Shown: positions 7,322-17,431 of the stretch, one piece after another | Layout of the letters: each line of letters starts with the position of its first letter | Numbering within the stretch: the first letter of the stretch is position 1 | Origin: Methylocella silvestris | GTDB lineage: Bacteria; Pseudomonadota; Alphaproteobacteria; Rhizobiales; Beijerinckiaceae | Length of the DNA stretch: 64,000 nt | Reading direction: 5' to 3' | NCBI RefSeq assembly: GCF_002891535.1 | Contig: NZ_PDZR01000023.1 | Span: forward strand, 1 to 64,000 | Program-made: the position numbers and the translations under genes | Notes under the pieces: model-generated | The model's database searches: none | What the model was told of the DNA's origin: nothing | The model's input: only the letters and a program-made list of their open reading frames with translations

Positions 7322-9094
7322 ATGAACATTTACGCCGATTTCCATCATCGCATCGCCGCAATCCTTGAGACCATCGTCGCCTCGGGACGCCTGCCGGCGG
7401 AGCTTGACCTTAATCGCTTCGTCGTCGAGCCGCCGCGCGACCCCTCGCATGGCGATCTCGCGGCCAACGCCGCCATGGTCTATGCGAAAGAGGCGAAGGC
7501 GTCCTTCTCCAATCCGCGCCAGCTCGCAAGCGAAATCGCCTTCGCGCTGGCGGAGGACCAGGACGTCGCGAGCGCCGAAGTCGCGGGACCGGGCTTCATC
7601 AATATTTTGCTTAAGCCCGAAGTGTTCGGCCGCATCCTGCGGCGAGCGCTCGAACTTGGCGCCGATTTCGGCAAGGGCGCGGCCAAAGCCGCCGGCAAGG
7701 TCAATGTCGAATATGTTTCGGCCAATCCGACCGGCCCGATGCATGTCGGTCACGGGCGCGGGGCGGTTTTCGGCGACGCGCTGGCGAATCTTCTGGAATT
7801 TTCCGGGGCCGACGTCACGCGCGAGTATTATATCAACGACGCCGGCGCGCAGGTGGATGTTCTCGCCCGCTCGGCCCACTTGCGTTATCGCGAGGCGCTC
7901 GGCGAAGCCATCGGCGACATTCCCGAGGGACTTTATCCTGGCGACTATCTGAAAAGCGTCGGCGCGACATTGGCCGCGCGCTTTGGCGACAGCCTGCTCG
8001 AGCGCCCCGAAACCGAGTGGATCGAGCAGGCGCGGGCGGCGGCGATCGAGGGCATGATGGCGATGATCCGCGACGATCTCGCCGCGCTCGACATCACCCA
8101 CGCGATTTTCTTTTCGGAGCGTTCGCTGACCCGCGGCGAGGCGGGCGATCAAGTCGCTGCGGCGATCGCCGCGTTGCGCGCCGACGGGCTCGTCTACGAG
8201 GGCCGTCTGCCGCCGCCGAAGGGGCAGCCGGCGGAGGATTGGGAGGACCGCGAGCAGACCCTGTTCCGCTCGACCGCCTTCGGCGACGACGTCGACCGGC
8301 CATTGCTGAAGTCAGACGGCGGCTATACCTATTTCGCCTCGGACATCGCCTATCACAAGACGAAGATCGATCGCGGCTTCGCGCTGCTGATCGACGTCTG
8401 GGGCGCGGATCATGGCGGCTATGTCAGCCGGATGCGCGCCGCCGTCGAAGCTTTATCGCACGGGCGGGCGAGCCTCGACGTCAAGCTGTGTCAGCTCGTC
8501 AAGCTCATGCGCGCCGGCGAGCCGGTGAAGATGTCGAAGCGCTCGGGTGATTTCGTCACCTTGCGCGAAGTCGTCGACGAAGTGGGGCGCGACGCCGTCC
8601 GCTTCATGATGCTGTTTCGCAAGAATGACGCGCCGCTGGAATTCGATCTCGCCAAAGTTATCGAGCAATCGAAAGATAATCCGGTGTTCTACGTCCAATA
8701 TGCGCATGCGCGCGCCAGATCGGTGTTGCGACAGGCCCATGTCAGCATTCCCGAGCATAGGCTCACGACGGCCGCCTTCGAAGAGGCCGATCTCGGGCTT
8801 TTGGTCGACCCGGGCGAGCTTCATCTGATCAAGCTAGTCGCGCAATTTCCCCGTGTAATCGAGGCGGCGGCCGGCGCCCATGAGCCGCATCGTCTCGCTT
8901 TTTATTTGCACGAACTGGCGTCCGCCTTGCACGGGCATTGGACTCGCGGCAAAGATCAGCCACAATTACGATTTCTTAATGAAGAAATGCCAAATCTAAC
9001 CATTGCAAGGCTTGCTTTGGTAAAGGTATTGGCGGGGGTATTGTCTGCTGGCCTTGGAGTTTTGGGGGTCAGCGCTCCAGACGAGATGCGCTAG
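7322..9094 (+). CDS. argS: Arginyl-tRNA synthetase
   Basis: A 590-aa class I aminoacyl-tRNA synthetase that charges tRNA-Arg. The additional N-terminal domain occupies roughly residues 1-110. The HIGH-type signature appears in [14 protein letters not shown] (~135-148) and the KMSKS loop as KMSKRSGDF (~403-411). The C-terminal DALR-type anticodon-binding domain contains [11 protein letters not shown], and the protein ends with the usual helical anticodon region. The length is normal and no frameshift is seen. A large stem-loop begins at its stop codon, and the next gene, encoding a SPOR protein, follows about 290 nt later. Confidence 0.97.
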   Translation: MNIYADFHHRIAAILETIVASGRLPAELDLNRFVVEPPRDPSHGDLAANAAMVYAKEAKASFSNPRQLASEIAFALAEDQDVASAEVAGPGFINILLKPEVFGRILRRALELGADFGKGAAKAAGKVNVEYVSANPTGPMHVGHGRGAVFGDALANLLEFSGADVTREYYINDAGAQVDVLARSAHLRYREALGEAIGDIPEGLYPGDYLKSVGATLAARFGDSLLERPETEWIEQARAAAIEGMMAMIRDDLAALDITHAIFFSERSLTRGEAGDQVAAAIAALRADGLVYEGRLPPPKGQPAEDWEDREQTLFRSTAFGDDVDRPLLKSDGGYTYFASDIAYHKTKIDRGFALLIDVWGADHGGYVSRMRAAVEALSHGRASLDVKLCQLVKLMRAGEPVKMSKRSGDFVTLREVVDEVGRDAVRFMMLFRKNDAPLEFDLAKVIEQSKDNPVFYVQYAHARARSVLRQAHVSIPEHRLTTAAFEEADLGLLVDPGELHLIKLVAQFPRVIEAAAGAHEPHRLAFYLHELASALHGHWTRGKDQPQLRFLNEEMPNLTIARLALVKVLAGVLSAGLGVLGVSAPDEMR

Positions 9095-9142
9095 AGCCTA
9101 TTCTGGCCGGGTCGGCAGCATCCCGCCGACCTTGCTAGGCTC
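9094..9142. repeat. Two-tier stem-loop at the argS stop
   Basis: An outer 7-bp stem GAGCCTA (9094-9100)/TAGGCTC (9136-9142) encloses an inner 7-bp stem GGTCGGC (9110-9116)/GCCGACC (9125-9131). Together with the preceding CTA it begins TAGAGC, like the other intergenic repeats here. No T-run follows, so it is not a classical terminator, but it could protect or end the argS message. Confidence 0.5.
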
Positions 9143-9387
9143 AAGGTTTCGACTTCGGCGTGAATTCTAGACCGCTGCAGGTTCATCTCAGGGAGAACGC
9201 TAGCCGGGCAAAGTCGTGTAGATGGCGTCGACGCGCGGACTATTGCATTCAAGACACCAGGATCCGCGCCGGCAGAGTTGGTAAAGACGGGTTCGCCCCC
9301 GCGGGGCGACCCACAGTAAGCGTATCGAACGCGGGCATGTTTTGTCCCGCGCTCTGTCCGCTTGCAGAGTGGCGGCGGGAGGGTAGG

Positions 9388-10761
9388 ATGAGTATGCGTG
9401 AGACTGTTGCTAAGCGGCGCCCGATGATCGACCTCGAGCAATTCGAGAAGCGCCTGCGCCAGACGAACCCTCCAAGCCGGACCGACGATGATCCGCTTGC
9501 CGAACTCGCGCGCTTTGCCGGCGATCGGGATGATCCCTACAAGGCGGTTTTCGAGCATAAAGCCGCCCGCCCCACGATCGAGGATCGTGATGCGCAGGGC
9601 GGCTATGAGACGCAAGCCGAGCATGACTCATGGCCGCAGGCGGAGCCGGATCCCTTCGACCCCCGTCACCCCTATGCCAGCGCCGCCTATGCCCCAGAGA
9701 GCGGAGACTTTCCGCATCCGGGCGAGCGCCAGCGCGACCGGGACGAAGGAATTTCCAATTATTCGGCGCCCTTCGACCAGACGCAGGAATGGCGCTATCA
9801 AGAAGAAGCGCCTTACGCCGCTCCGGACTATGAGGCGGAGCCACGGTCGCGGCGCCCGCTCTATATCATGGCCGCCATCATCATCGCCGGCATAGGCGGG
9901 ATCGGCGCGACCTTCGCCCTCAAGGGCGGATCGTCGTCCCATACGATCGCCTCCATCAAGGCCGTTGACGGGCCAGTCAAGGTCCAGCCGGAAACGACCG
10001 GAGGCGTCGACTCGCCGAACCAGAACGCCTCGATCCTCGACCGGACGCCCCAAGCCTCTCCGGTCGCCGTCGCCGATGGATCCGAGCAGCCGGTGGACCT
10101 CTCCCGGATGCCCGACCGCGCGCCGCGCGTCATCGCCATGAACGGGTCCGGTTCGGGCGCGGCCAGCGTCGCCGCGCCGCCGCCGCCGGGACGGGCGCAA
10201 GCCCCACAAGGGGGCGAGGAACGCAGCATCGCCAATCTGATCGAGCCCAAGAGAGTCAAGACGGTGTCGGTGCGGCCGGACGGCAGCGTGATCGCCAATG
10301 ATCCCATCGCCGCGGCCGCCGCAGCGCCGGCTCCAGAGCATCACTCGGCTACGGTCGCCGCCAAACCGGCGACGCCGAAAACGACCACGCGCGCCGCGAC
10401 GACGCCGAAACCGGCCGCGCCCGGCGACGTCGCCATCAATGCGGCGGCCAAGCCGGCGGGCAAGGCGCGGGCGATCGAGGTCGCCAGCGCCGATGCGCAG
10501 GCGGCGCCCGCAGCCGGCGGCGGCTATGCCGCCCAACTGGCGGCGCCGACCTCCGAGGCCGAGGCGCGCGATATCCAGGGCAAGCTGATCAAGAAATATG
10601 GCGCGCAGATCGCCGGCTTCCATCCTTCGATCCGCAAGGCGGTGAGCGGCGACAAGACGGTCTATCGCGTCCGCTCCGTCGGGCTTTCGAAGGAGGACGC
10701 GACGAGCCTCTGCCAGAAAGTGCAGGGCGCGGGCGGGGCCTGCTTCGTCGCCAAGAACTGA
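9388..10761 (+). CDS. SPOR-domain inner-membrane protein
   Basis: A 457-aa protein with a charged cytoplasmic N-terminus, one membrane segment at about residues 157-178 (IMAAIIIAGIGGIGATFAL), a long Pro/Ala-rich periplasmic linker and a C-terminal SPOR domain (about 380-457). SPOR domains bind denuded glycan strands at the septum, so a role at the division site or in cell-wall remodelling is likely. The start MSMRETV is chosen because the preceding codons look non-coding, although the frame is open back to 9160. In many rhizobia the order is argS, SPOR protein, nagZ, scpA, scpB; here nagZ is absent and scpA follows directly. Confidence 0.88.
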   Translation: MSMRETVAKRRPMIDLEQFEKRLRQTNPPSRTDDDPLAELARFAGDRDDPYKAVFEHKAARPTIEDRDAQGGYETQAEHDSWPQAEPDPFDPRHPYASAAYAPESGDFPHPGERQRDRDEGISNYSAPFDQTQEWRYQEEAPYAAPDYEAEPRSRRPLYIMAAIIIAGIGGIGATFALKGGSSSHTIASIKAVDGPVKVQPETTGGVDSPNQNASILDRTPQASPVAVADGSEQPVDLSRMPDRAPRVIAMNGSGSGAASVAAPPPPGRAQAPQGGEERSIANLIEPKRVKTVSVRPDGSVIANDPIAAAAAAPAPEHHSATVAAKPATPKTTTRAATTPKPAAPGDVAINAAAKPAGKARAIEVASADAQAAPAAGGGYAAQLAAPTSEAEARDIQGKLIKKYGAQIAGFHPSIRKAVSGDKTVYRVRSVGLSKEDATSLCQKVQGAGGACFVAKN

Positions 10762-10907
10762 TTACAGCGACGGTGCGCCCATCGGCGTTCCTCATGCGAG
10801 ACGAGCGTGCTGTGGACAGAATGAGCTGAACGGCAAGGCGTGTTGCGGCGTCGGTTCAATCCGGTCAATCTAATTGACTTGATCGAATCATCGAACGGGG
10901 CGGCCTT

Positions 10908-11702
10908 TTGGATTTTGATTTCGACCCAAAACCGGACGAAGGAGACGAGGAGCGCTCCTTCGTCGTTGACGTCGAAGGGTTCGAGGGGCCGCTCGATCTC
11001 CTCCTTGATCTCGCGCGCCGCCAAAAGGTCGATCTTGAAAAGATTTCCGTGCTGGCGCTCGCCGAGCAATATCTAGAATTTGTCGAGGCCGCCCGAAGCC
11101 TCCGCCTTGAGCTGGCGGCGGATTATCTCGTCATGGCGGCCTGGCTCGCCTATCTGAAGTCTCGGCTTTTGCTGCCGCGCGCGGATAAGGGCGAAGAACC
11201 GGAAGTCGAAGAGTTGGCCGAGGCGCTGCAGCTGCGACTGCGGCGCCTCGATGCGATCCGCGCCGCCGCCGAGGCTCTCGTCGCGCGCCCGCGGATGGGC
11301 CGCGACGTGTTTTCGCGCGGGCGTCCGGAACTCGTCGATCCCGACGGCGCGCCGCGATGGCAGGCGAGCCTCTTTGATCTCCTCGCCGCTTATGCGCAGC
11401 GCCGCCAGAAACACGCGCTGACGCGCGTGACCCTGAAGCAGCGCTTCGTCTGGTCGCTGGCGCAGGCGCGCGAGGAGCTTGAAAAGCTGATTGGACGCGC
11501 GCTCGACTGGACCGATCTCGACGTTTTCCTGATCGAATTTTGCACAACGCCGGAAACGCGGCGGACGATCCGCGCCTCGACCTTGTCCGCTTCGCTCGAA
11601 ATGGCGCGGGAGGGCTCGATCCTGCTCCGTCAGGACGCGCCCTTCGCGCCGCTGTGGATCAAGACGCTGGCGCCTGACGCCGGACCGCAATCGACGCCAT
11701 GA
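10908..11702 (+). CDS. scpA: Segregation and condensation protein A
   Basis: The 264-aa kleisin subunit of the SMC-ScpAB condensin, which organises and helps segregate the chromosome. The N-terminal signature EGFEGPLDLLLDLARRQKVDL (read around residues 24-44) and the following YLVMAAWLAYLKSRLLLP helix contact the SMC head and ScpB. The start is TTG at 10908 (encoding MDFDFDP); no ATG fits in frame nearby. Its stop overlaps the scpB start by 4 nt (ATGA), so the two are translationally coupled. No smc gene is in the window. Confidence 0.94.
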   Translation: MDFDFDPKPDEGDEERSFVVDVEGFEGPLDLLLDLARRQKVDLEKISVLALAEQYLEFVEAARSLRLELAADYLVMAAWLAYLKSRLLLPRADKGEEPEVEELAEALQLRLRRLDAIRAAAEALVARPRMGRDVFSRGRPELVDPDGAPRWQASLFDLLAAYAQRRQKHALTRVTLKQRFVWSLAQAREELEKLIGRALDWTDLDVFLIEFCTTPETRRTIRASTLSASLEMAREGSILLRQDAPFAPLWIKTLAPDAGPQSTP

Positions 11703-12472
11703 CGGGAAGGGATCTACAAACGCAGATGGGAGACATCGCAAGACTCTTCCAGACCGAGGCCGCGGCGGAGCCGGATCCGTCCGCGTCGGCCAATGCGCAG
11801 CTCGTCGAAGCGATGCGGATCGCCGAGGCGATGATTTTCGCAAGCCCGGAGCCGCTCGCCGAGCAGGAGATCGAAAAGCGCCTGCCGCGCGGCGTGGCGA
11901 TCGCCTCCGTTCTCGATCACCTGAAAGCGAGCTACAGCGCGCGCGGCGTCAACCTCGTGCGCGTCGGCGGCAAATGGATGTTTCGCACGGCGACCGATCT
12001 TGCCTGGCTGCTCGCCGGCGGCGAAGGCGAGCAGAAGAAGATGTCGCGCGCCGCGCTGGAGACGCTGGCGATCATCGCCTACCACCAGCCGGTGACGCGC
12101 GCCGAGATCGAAGACATTCGCGGCGTCGCCATCTCAAAGGGGACGCTCGACGTGTTGCTGGAAACGGGCTGGGTCCGGCTGCGCGGGCGCCGGCGCGCGC
12201 CGGGACGTCCGCTGACCTATGGCACGACGCAGGAGTTTTTGATCCACTTCGGGTTAGAAGCCGTCGGCGACCTGCCAGGGCTTGAAGAATTGAAGGGCGC
12301 CGGCCTGTTTGACGGGCGGCTGCCGTCGAGCTTTTCCATCCCGCAGCCAAGCGACGACGACGCCCTTGCCGCCGATGAGGATCCGCTGGAGGATGATGCG
12401 GACGCGGCGGACGCTGAGGAGGAGGCGGCTGAGCCGGATCCGGCCGGATCGCACCAGCCAATCGATGACTGA
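11699..12472 (+). CDS. scpB: Segregation and condensation protein B
   Basis: A 257-aa partner of ScpA made of two winged-helix domains (about residues 40-190), with family phrases such as AEAMIFASPEPL, TLAIIAYHQPVTR and the LDVLLETGWVRLRGRR strand. It binds the central part of the ScpA kleisin in the condensin complex. The C-terminal 50 residues are an acidic Asp/Glu/Ala tail, longer than in compact ScpB proteins. Start overlaps the scpA stop (ATGA). The gene converges on cysK with only 11 nt between stops. Confidence 0.94.
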   Translation: MTGRDLQTQMGDIARLFQTEAAAEPDPSASANAQLVEAMRIAEAMIFASPEPLAEQEIEKRLPRGVAIASVLDHLKASYSARGVNLVRVGGKWMFRTATDLAWLLAGGEGEQKKMSRAALETLAIIAYHQPVTRAEIEDIRGVAISKGTLDVLLETGWVRLRGRRRAPGRPLTYGTTQEFLIHFGLEAVGDLPGLEELKGAGLFDGRLPSSFSIPQPSDDDALAADEDPLEDDADAADAEEEAAEPDPAGSHQPIDD

Positions 12473-12483
12473 CGCGCGTCCCC

Positions 12484-13515
12484 TCAAAGAAAATCCGGCT
12501 TGATCTGCAATGGGCGTTCCAGCCAGCCGGGCGTCGGCAAATTTTTGGAGCGTAGAAACTGCGGGTTGAACAACTTCGACTGATAGCGCGCGCCTGAATC
12601 GCACAGGATTGTCACGATGGTGTGGCCGGGGCCGAGCTCCCGCGCCAGCCGTATCGCGCCCGCGACATTCACGCCGGACGAACCGCCCAGCAGCAAACCC
12701 TCGTTCTCGGCGAGGTCGAACACCAGACGCACCGACTCCTCATCGCCAATCTGATAGGCGAAATCGATGGGCGCGCCTTCGAGATTGGCGGTGATGCGGC
12801 CTTGACCGATCCCCTCGGTGATCGACGAACCGGAGGATTTAAGCTCTCCGGTTGTATAATAGGAATAAAGCGCCGCGCCTGGCGGATCGGCGAGCGCGAT
12901 CTTAACGCCGGGATTCCTGGCCTTCAGCGCCATGCCGACGCCGGCCAAGGTCCCCCCGGTGCCGACTGCGCTGACGAAACCGTCGATTCGCCCCTCCGTC
13001 TGCGCAAAAATTTCCGGCCCCGTGGTCTCGAAGTGCCCGTGGCGATTGGCGATATTGTCGAACTGATTGGCCCAGATGGCGCCTGCGGGGTTTTCCTTGG
13101 CAAGCCGTTCGGCGAGGCGGCCGGAGAGTTTCACGTAATTGTTCGGGTCGGCGTAGGGAACTGCCGGAACCTCGATGAGCGCTGCGCCCTGCAGCCGCAG
13201 CAGATCCTTCTTTTCCTGGCTCTGCGTATCGGGAATGACGATCACGGTCTTGTAGCCGAGCGCGTTGGCGACGAGGGCGAGGCCGATGCCGGTATTGCCC
13301 GCCGTGCCTTCAACAATCAGTCCGCCCGGCTGCAGCGCGCCGCGTGCAACCGCATCCGTTACGATCGCCAGCGCGGCGCGATCCTTGACCGAGCCGCCTG
13401 GGTTTTGAAACTCCGCTTTGCCCAGAATCAGGCACCCTGTCTCTTCCGACGCGTGCCGCAATTTGATGAGCGGCGTGTCGCCGATCGCCTCAATGACCGA
13501 TTTTGCAAATGCCAT
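12484..13515 (-). CDS. cysK: Cysteine synthase A
   Basis: A 343-aa PLP enzyme converting O-acetylserine and sulfide to cysteine. The PLP lysine lies in NPGGSVKDRAAL (residues ~39-50), the substrate-binding loop EGTAGNTGIG follows (~69-78), and the glycine-rich PLP-phosphate loop appears as AVGTGGTL (~180-187). It is somewhat longer than the 320-aa E. coli CysK, owing to a longer C-terminus. It is monocistronic, tail-to-tail with scpB. Cysteine is the substrate of the putative encapsulated desulfurase 11 kb away, but proximity does not show a link. Cysteine synthase family enzymes are hard to separate by eye, so a related O-acetylserine sulfhydrylase isozyme is possible. Confidence 0.9.
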   Translation of the reverse strand: MAFAKSVIEAIGDTPLIKLRHASEETGCLILGKAEFQNPGGSVKDRAALAIVTDAVARGALQPGGLIVEGTAGNTGIGLALVANALGYKTVIVIPDTQSQEKKDLLRLQGAALIEVPAVPYADPNNYVKLSGRLAERLAKENPAGAIWANQFDNIANRHGHFETTGPEIFAQTEGRIDGFVSAVGTGGTLAGVGMALKARNPGVKIALADPPGAALYSYYTTGELKSSGSSITEGIGQGRITANLEGAPIDFAYQIGDEESVRLVFDLAENEGLLLGGSSGVNVAGAIRLARELGPGHTIVTILCDSGARYQSKLFNPQFLRSKNLPTPGWLERPLQIKPDFL

Positions 13516-13647
13516 TTTGCCTGATGTCTCGCTCTTACAAAATCGCGCGAATTAGCCTGAGCCGGCCGCAGATAAATCCATTAAAATCATAAACTGAGGC
13601 AAGCTTGGCTGTCGAGCATTGTCGGCCGCCTTGTAGCTTTTCAATGT

Positions 13648-13680
13648 AAAAAAGCCTGCCGGGCCAGAGGCGCGGCAGGC
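13648..13680 (-). terminator. Rho-independent terminator after aqpZ
   Basis: Read on the minus strand, GCCTGCC pairs with GGCAGGC around a 13-nt loop and is followed by six T residues (complement 13648-13653). It lies 28 nt beyond the aqpZ stop. Confidence 0.85.
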
Positions 13681-13708
13681 TCAGAAGATCAGCGGATTGC
13701 GCCTCCGC

Positions 13709-14410
13709 TCAAGCAGCGGGCTTGTACAGCACCCGGGAGACGATTCCGGCCAAAACGGCGCCGGCGATCGGCGCGGCCCAGAACAGCCACAACTGTGAAA
13801 TATATTCGCCGCCGGCAAACAGGGCCGGGCCGGTGCTGCGCGCGGGGTTCACCGAAGTATTGGTGACGGGGATGGAAATCAGATGGATCAGCGTCAGGGT
13901 GAAGCCGATGGCGATGCCGGCGAAGCCGGCCGGCGCCGCCGGCGAGGTCGCGCCATGAATAATCAAGAGGAAGAAGAAGGTGAGCAGCACCTCGATGACG
14001 AGACAGGCCAACAGCGAATAATGGCCCGGGCTCAAGGCGCCATAGCCATTTGAGGCGAAGCCGCCGAGCTTGAACTCCGGGTGGCCGCTTGCGACGACAT
14101 AGAGGACCGCGGCGGCGGCGATCGCGCCCGCGACCTGCACGACAATATAGGGCACGACGTAATTCGCGGTAATCCGGTCGCCAGCCCAAAGACCAACGGT
14201 CACCGCCGGATTAAAATGTCCGCCCGAGATCGGGCCGACGGCGTAAACCATCGTCAGGACCGTCAGGCCGAAAGCCAGCGCAACGCCGGCGAAGCCGATT
14301 CCAAGTTGCGGAAACGCCGCGGCAAGCACAGCGCTTCCGCAACCCCCGAAGGTCAGCCAAAATGTGCCCAGAAATTCGGCCATCAGCCGTTGAGACATCG
14401 AAAAATTCAT
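13709..14410 (-). CDS. aqpZ: Aquaporin Z
   Basis: A 233-aa six-helix inner-membrane channel for water. Both NPA boxes are present, in HFNPAV after helix 2 and SVNPARS after helix 5, and the second is followed by Arg of the selectivity filter. The phrase [17 protein letters not shown] opens helix 1 as in AqpZ rather than GlpF. The start is taken at MNFSMSQRL (complement 14410), though MSQRL four codons later or an upstream in-frame ATG is possible. It stands alone, ends in a clear terminator and has no glycerol genes beside it, which supports a water rather than glycerol role. Confidence 0.93.
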   Translation of the reverse strand: MNFSMSQRLMAEFLGTFWLTFGGCGSAVLAAAFPQLGIGFAGVALAFGLTVLTMVYAVGPISGGHFNPAVTVGLWAGDRITANYVVPYIVVQVAGAIAAAAVLYVVASGHPEFKLGGFASNGYGALSPGHYSLLACLVIEVLLTFFFLLIIHGATSPAAPAGFAGIAIGFTLTLIHLISIPVTNTSVNPARSTGPALFAGGEYISQLWLFWAAPIAGAVLAGIVSRVLYKPAA

Positions 14411-14835
14411 GATCCCACCCCAATCATCCAAGTTCTCTGTTACAGCGGCCGTCTTCGTCGGCGCTCATTCTTCTCTCGCCCGCACCTCGAAGCCAATGCC
14501 CCTTGTGTTTCGAAGCTGCAATGTTGGGAGACGTCCCGACGTGATTGACCAACCCTCGTTCACAACAGCCGCAAGCCAGGAAACCTTGCTTGACGGCGCT
14601 AAGTCTAGACTGGGAACGGCGCACGGCTAAATGGCCCGCGCAGAAGCCGAAGACTTGAAGAGTTTGCAGGCCCAAGGATTGATAATGCGTTGCTTCGGTT
14701 GAAACTAAAACCGTCTATAGTTGGATAATACTGACTCGGGGCGTTGAGCGGGACTCAATTGGTCAGAGGCAATGCGGTTTGTCAAATGCCAGCGGTTCAA
14801 AATTCGGCAGCATCAAGCCAATGCATTGCTGTCGC
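14411..14835. other. Intergenic stretch between moeA and aqpZ, no gene seen
   Basis: No coding gene is supported on either strand. An AT-richer patch near 14695-14735 contains TTGAAA and GATAAT with a long 19-nt spacing on the plus strand, which is too weak to call a promoter. In many rhizobial genomes lexA follows moeA; it is not here. Confidence 0.45.
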
Positions 14836-16068
14836 TTAACTAAAGCCGGGCATACGCAAAATCCGACACGGCGCGCGGGCTTCCGCGGCTGGGGCATGCG
14901 AGGGACGAATCACAAGACATTCGGCTCGGGCAAGCACGCTGAGCAGCGATGAATCCTGCGCGTCGAATGGCGTCGCGACGGGCATGCCGTCGCCATCGCG
15001 CGCCAATGTCGCGCGCATAAAATCCTGTCTCGCGTCATTGGCCCGAACCGGTGCGCCAAGCCGCGCGGCTTCGCTTGAGTCTTTTGCTGCCGATGGATCG
15101 CCCGAAAGCGCGCGGACCAGCGGGCATAGAAAAAGGATCGCGCAAACCGTCGCCGACACCGGATTGCCGGGCAGTCCGACAACCGCCGTAGCGCCAAGCC
15201 TCCCATGCACCAGCGGAGCGCCGGGCCGCAGCAGAATGCGCCAGAAATCAAGCTCCATGCCGCGCTTGAGAAGCGCAGGCCGGACCAGATCGTGATCGCC
15301 GACCGAGGCGCCGCCGCTCGTCACCAGCACATCGCATTCAGCGTCGAGAGCGACGCCAATTGCGTGTTCGGTGGCGGCGAGATCGTCGCGGACGATGCCG
15401 AAATCGACCGGCTCGCCGCCGGCCCATTCGACTAAGGCGGACACGGTGAAACCGTTGGAGGCGACGATCTCATCGACGCCGACGGCTGCGCCGGGAGCCA
15501 CGAGTTCGTCGCCGGTCGCAAGAATGCCGACGCGGGGACGCCGCGCGACGAGCAACTCGGCATGATTCATCGCCGCCGCGAGCGCGATCGCTCCCGGGCC
15601 AAGACGCGTTCCTGCCTTCAGCAACGTCGCGCCTTCGATAAAATCGAGCCCCGCCTTCCGAACATAGAGGCCGGGCGGGACGCCGCGAAGCGGTTCGATC
15701 AGCCCATCGACGACGCGCGCGTTTTCCTGGATGAGAATGGCGTCGGCGCCGTCCGGAACCCGCGCGCCGGTAAAGATCCGCGCCGTCTCCATCGGTCCGA
15801 CCTTTCCCGCGAAAGCATGCCCGGCGGCGCTCTCGCCGATCTGCTTCAACCTGGCGGGCAAGCTTGAAAGATCGGCGGCGCGGACGGCGTAGCCATCCAT
15901 GGCGGAAACGGGGTAGGGCGGCTGTGTCCTGCCTGCAGCGAGGTCCGCGGCAAGGGTGCGGCCGAGCGCCCTTGCGAGCGGGATCATCTCGCGTGGACGA
16001 TCCGGGGAAACGCCTGCGAGGATGCGCGCCTTCGCCTCATCAACCGTCAGGGACGAGCGCCCGCTCAT
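14836..16068 (-). CDS. moeA: Molybdopterin molybdotransferase MoeA
   Basis: A 410-aa enzyme inserting molybdate into adenylylated molybdopterin to make molybdenum cofactor. Characteristic stretches include QPPYPVSAMDGYAVR near residue 50, the GILATGDELV strand and the TSGGASVGDHD loop of the MoCF-binding domain, with GLPGNPVSA further on. It starts 2 nt after the moaC stop and is the last gene of the ppiD-trpEGDC-moaC-moeA run, so it is probably transcribed with tryptophan genes. Length is normal for the family. Confidence 0.95.
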   Translation of the reverse strand: MSGRSSLTVDEAKARILAGVSPDRPREMIPLARALGRTLAADLAAGRTQPPYPVSAMDGYAVRAADLSSLPARLKQIGESAAGHAFAGKVGPMETARIFTGARVPDGADAILIQENARVVDGLIEPLRGVPPGLYVRKAGLDFIEGATLLKAGTRLGPGAIALAAAMNHAELLVARRPRVGILATGDELVAPGAAVGVDEIVASNGFTVSALVEWAGGEPVDFGIVRDDLAATEHAIGVALDAECDVLVTSGGASVGDHDLVRPALLKRGMELDFWRILLRPGAPLVHGRLGATAVVGLPGNPVSATVCAILFLCPLVRALSGDPSAAKDSSEAARLGAPVRANDARQDFMRATLARDGDGMPVATPFDAQDSSLLSVLARAECLVIRPSHAPAAEARAPCRILRMPGFS

Positions 16069-16070
16069 GG

Positions 16071-16598
16071 TCAGGGGCCCTTGACTTCGGAAGGCTTGGC
16101 CGGCTCGGCGTCGTCACGACGCCATTCGCCCGATTTTCCGCCGGTCTTCTGCAAAAGTTGGATCGCCTCGATCCGCATGCCCCGGTCGACCGCCTTCAGC
16201 ATGTCGTAGAGGGTCAGGCAGGCGACGGAGACGGCCGTCAGCGCCTCCATCTCGACGCCGGTCTGCCCCAGCGCCTTCGCGCTGGCGCGCACGATGACGC
16301 CCGGCAGACTGGCGTCGGCTTCGAGATCGACGCCGACCTTCGTGAGCTGCAGCGGATGGCAGAGCGGAATGAGCTCATGGGCCTTCTTGGCCGCCATGAT
16401 GCCGGCGATCCGCGCCGCGCCGAAAACATCGCCCTTGCTGGCGTTGCCCGACAGTGCAAGCGCGAGCGTCTCCGCGCGCATGACAATGCGGCCGGAGGCG
16501 ATGGCGACGCGCTCGGTCGCCGCTTTGGCGGAGACGTCCACCATCACCGCTTCGCCGCCCGAGGTAAGATGCGTGAGGCCCGATTTGGCGACAGTCAT
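16071..16598 (-). CDS. moaC: Cyclic pyranopterin monophosphate synthase MoaC
   Basis: A 175-aa protein working after MoaA to form cyclic pyranopterin monophosphate, the first stable intermediate of molybdopterin synthesis. The active-site signature [18 protein letters not shown] is intact and [13 protein letters not shown] follows. The start MTVAKSG (complement 16598) overlaps the trpC stop by 4 nt (ATGA), which decides it against an in-frame start 47 codons upstream inside trpC. The trp-moa coupling is a known arrangement in Alphaproteobacteria. Confidence 0.95.
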   Translation of the reverse strand: MTVAKSGLTHLTSGGEAVMVDVSAKAATERVAIASGRIVMRAETLALALSGNASKGDVFGAARIAGIMAAKKAHELIPLCHPLQLTKVGVDLEADASLPGVIVRASAKALGQTGVEMEALTAVSVACLTLYDMLKAVDRGMRIEAIQLLQKTGGKSGEWRRDDAEPAKPSEVKGP

Positions 16599-17431
16599 AA
16601 TCCGTGCGCGTGCTTGCCGTAGAGGGGCGGCAATTTGCCGATGAGCAGATCCTTGGTCGCCGCCTCGACGTCTTTCTGGCGCATCAGGCTTTCTCCGACG
16701 AGAAATGTCGAAACGCCATGCGCCTTGAGGCGCAGACAATCCTGATGCGAGACTATTCCGCTTTCGCTGACGGCGATGCGATCAGACGGAATTTTCTCAG
16801 CCAGCCGTTCGGTCAGTTCGAGGCTCGTCTCGAAGGTTCGCAAATCCCGGTTGTTGACGCCGACGAGTCGCGTCTCGAGCCGCAGCGCGCGGGTGAGTTC
16901 GGCCTCGTCATGCACCTCGACGAGAATGTCCATGGCAAGATCATGCGCCGCCCGCGTCAGCTGGCCCGCCTCCTCGTCATCGACGCAAGCCATGATGATC
17001 AGGACGCAATCCGCGCCATTCGCCCTTGCTTCATAGACCTGATAAGGATCGAACAGGAAGTCCTTGCGAAGACATGGTAAATTCGTTGCAGCGCGAGCTG
17101 CCTCAAGGAAGCTAAGATCGCCCTGGAACGAGGGGCCGTCGGTCAGCACGGAGAGGCAGGCTGCGCCGCCTTCGTCATAGGCGCGCGCCAACGCCGGCGG
17201 ATCGAAATCGGCCCGGATCAGACCTTTGGACGGGCTCGCCTTCTTGATCTCGGCAATCAGGGCAAGCTGATTGACCGCGTGTTTTGCCTCGATCGCCTTG
17301 ACGAAGCCGCGCGGCGGATCGTGGTCATGCGCCTTACGCTCGAGCGTCTCGAATGGCATTCGCACTTTGGCCTGCGCAATCTCGCGGCGCTTGTAGAGCG
17401 CAATGCTCTTTAAGATATCGGTCATGGACAA
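16595..17431 (-). CDS. trpC: Indole-3-glycerol phosphate synthase
   Basis: A 278-aa TIM-barrel enzyme closing the indole ring from CdRP in tryptophan synthesis. The catalytic lysine block [11 protein letters not shown] (~59-69), the [12 protein letters not shown] strand and [10 protein letters not shown] are all present, as is the phosphate-binding SESGI segment. It is a stand-alone TrpC, not fused to TrpF. The start overlaps the trpD stop by 10 nt and the stop overlaps moaC by 4 nt, showing tight translational coupling. Confidence 0.96.
   Translation of the reverse strand: MSMTDILKSIALYKRREIAQAKVRMPFETLERKAHDHDPPRGFVKAIEAKHAVNQLALIAEIKKASPSKGLIRADFDPPALARAYDEGGAACLSVLTDGPSFQGDLSFLEAARAATNLPCLRKDFLFDPYQVYEARANGADCVLIIMACVDDEEAGQLTRAAHDLAMDILVEVHDEAELTRALRLETRLVGVNNRDLRTFETSLELTERLAEKIPSDRIAVSESGIVSHQDCLRLKAHGVSTFLVGESLMRQKDVEAATKDLLIGKLPPLYGKHAHGL

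Noticed and set aside
5969-8152. Long minus-strand open frame (727 codons) across dgt and argS
   Set aside because: It is fully antisense to two strong genes; the translation is Arg- and Asp-rich with no recognisable domain, a usual effect of high-GC codon bias.
14695-14740. Promoter-like TTGAAA and GATAAT on the plus strand in the moeA-aqpZ gap
   Set aside because: The spacing is 19 nt and no gene or structured RNA follows before moeA on the other strand.
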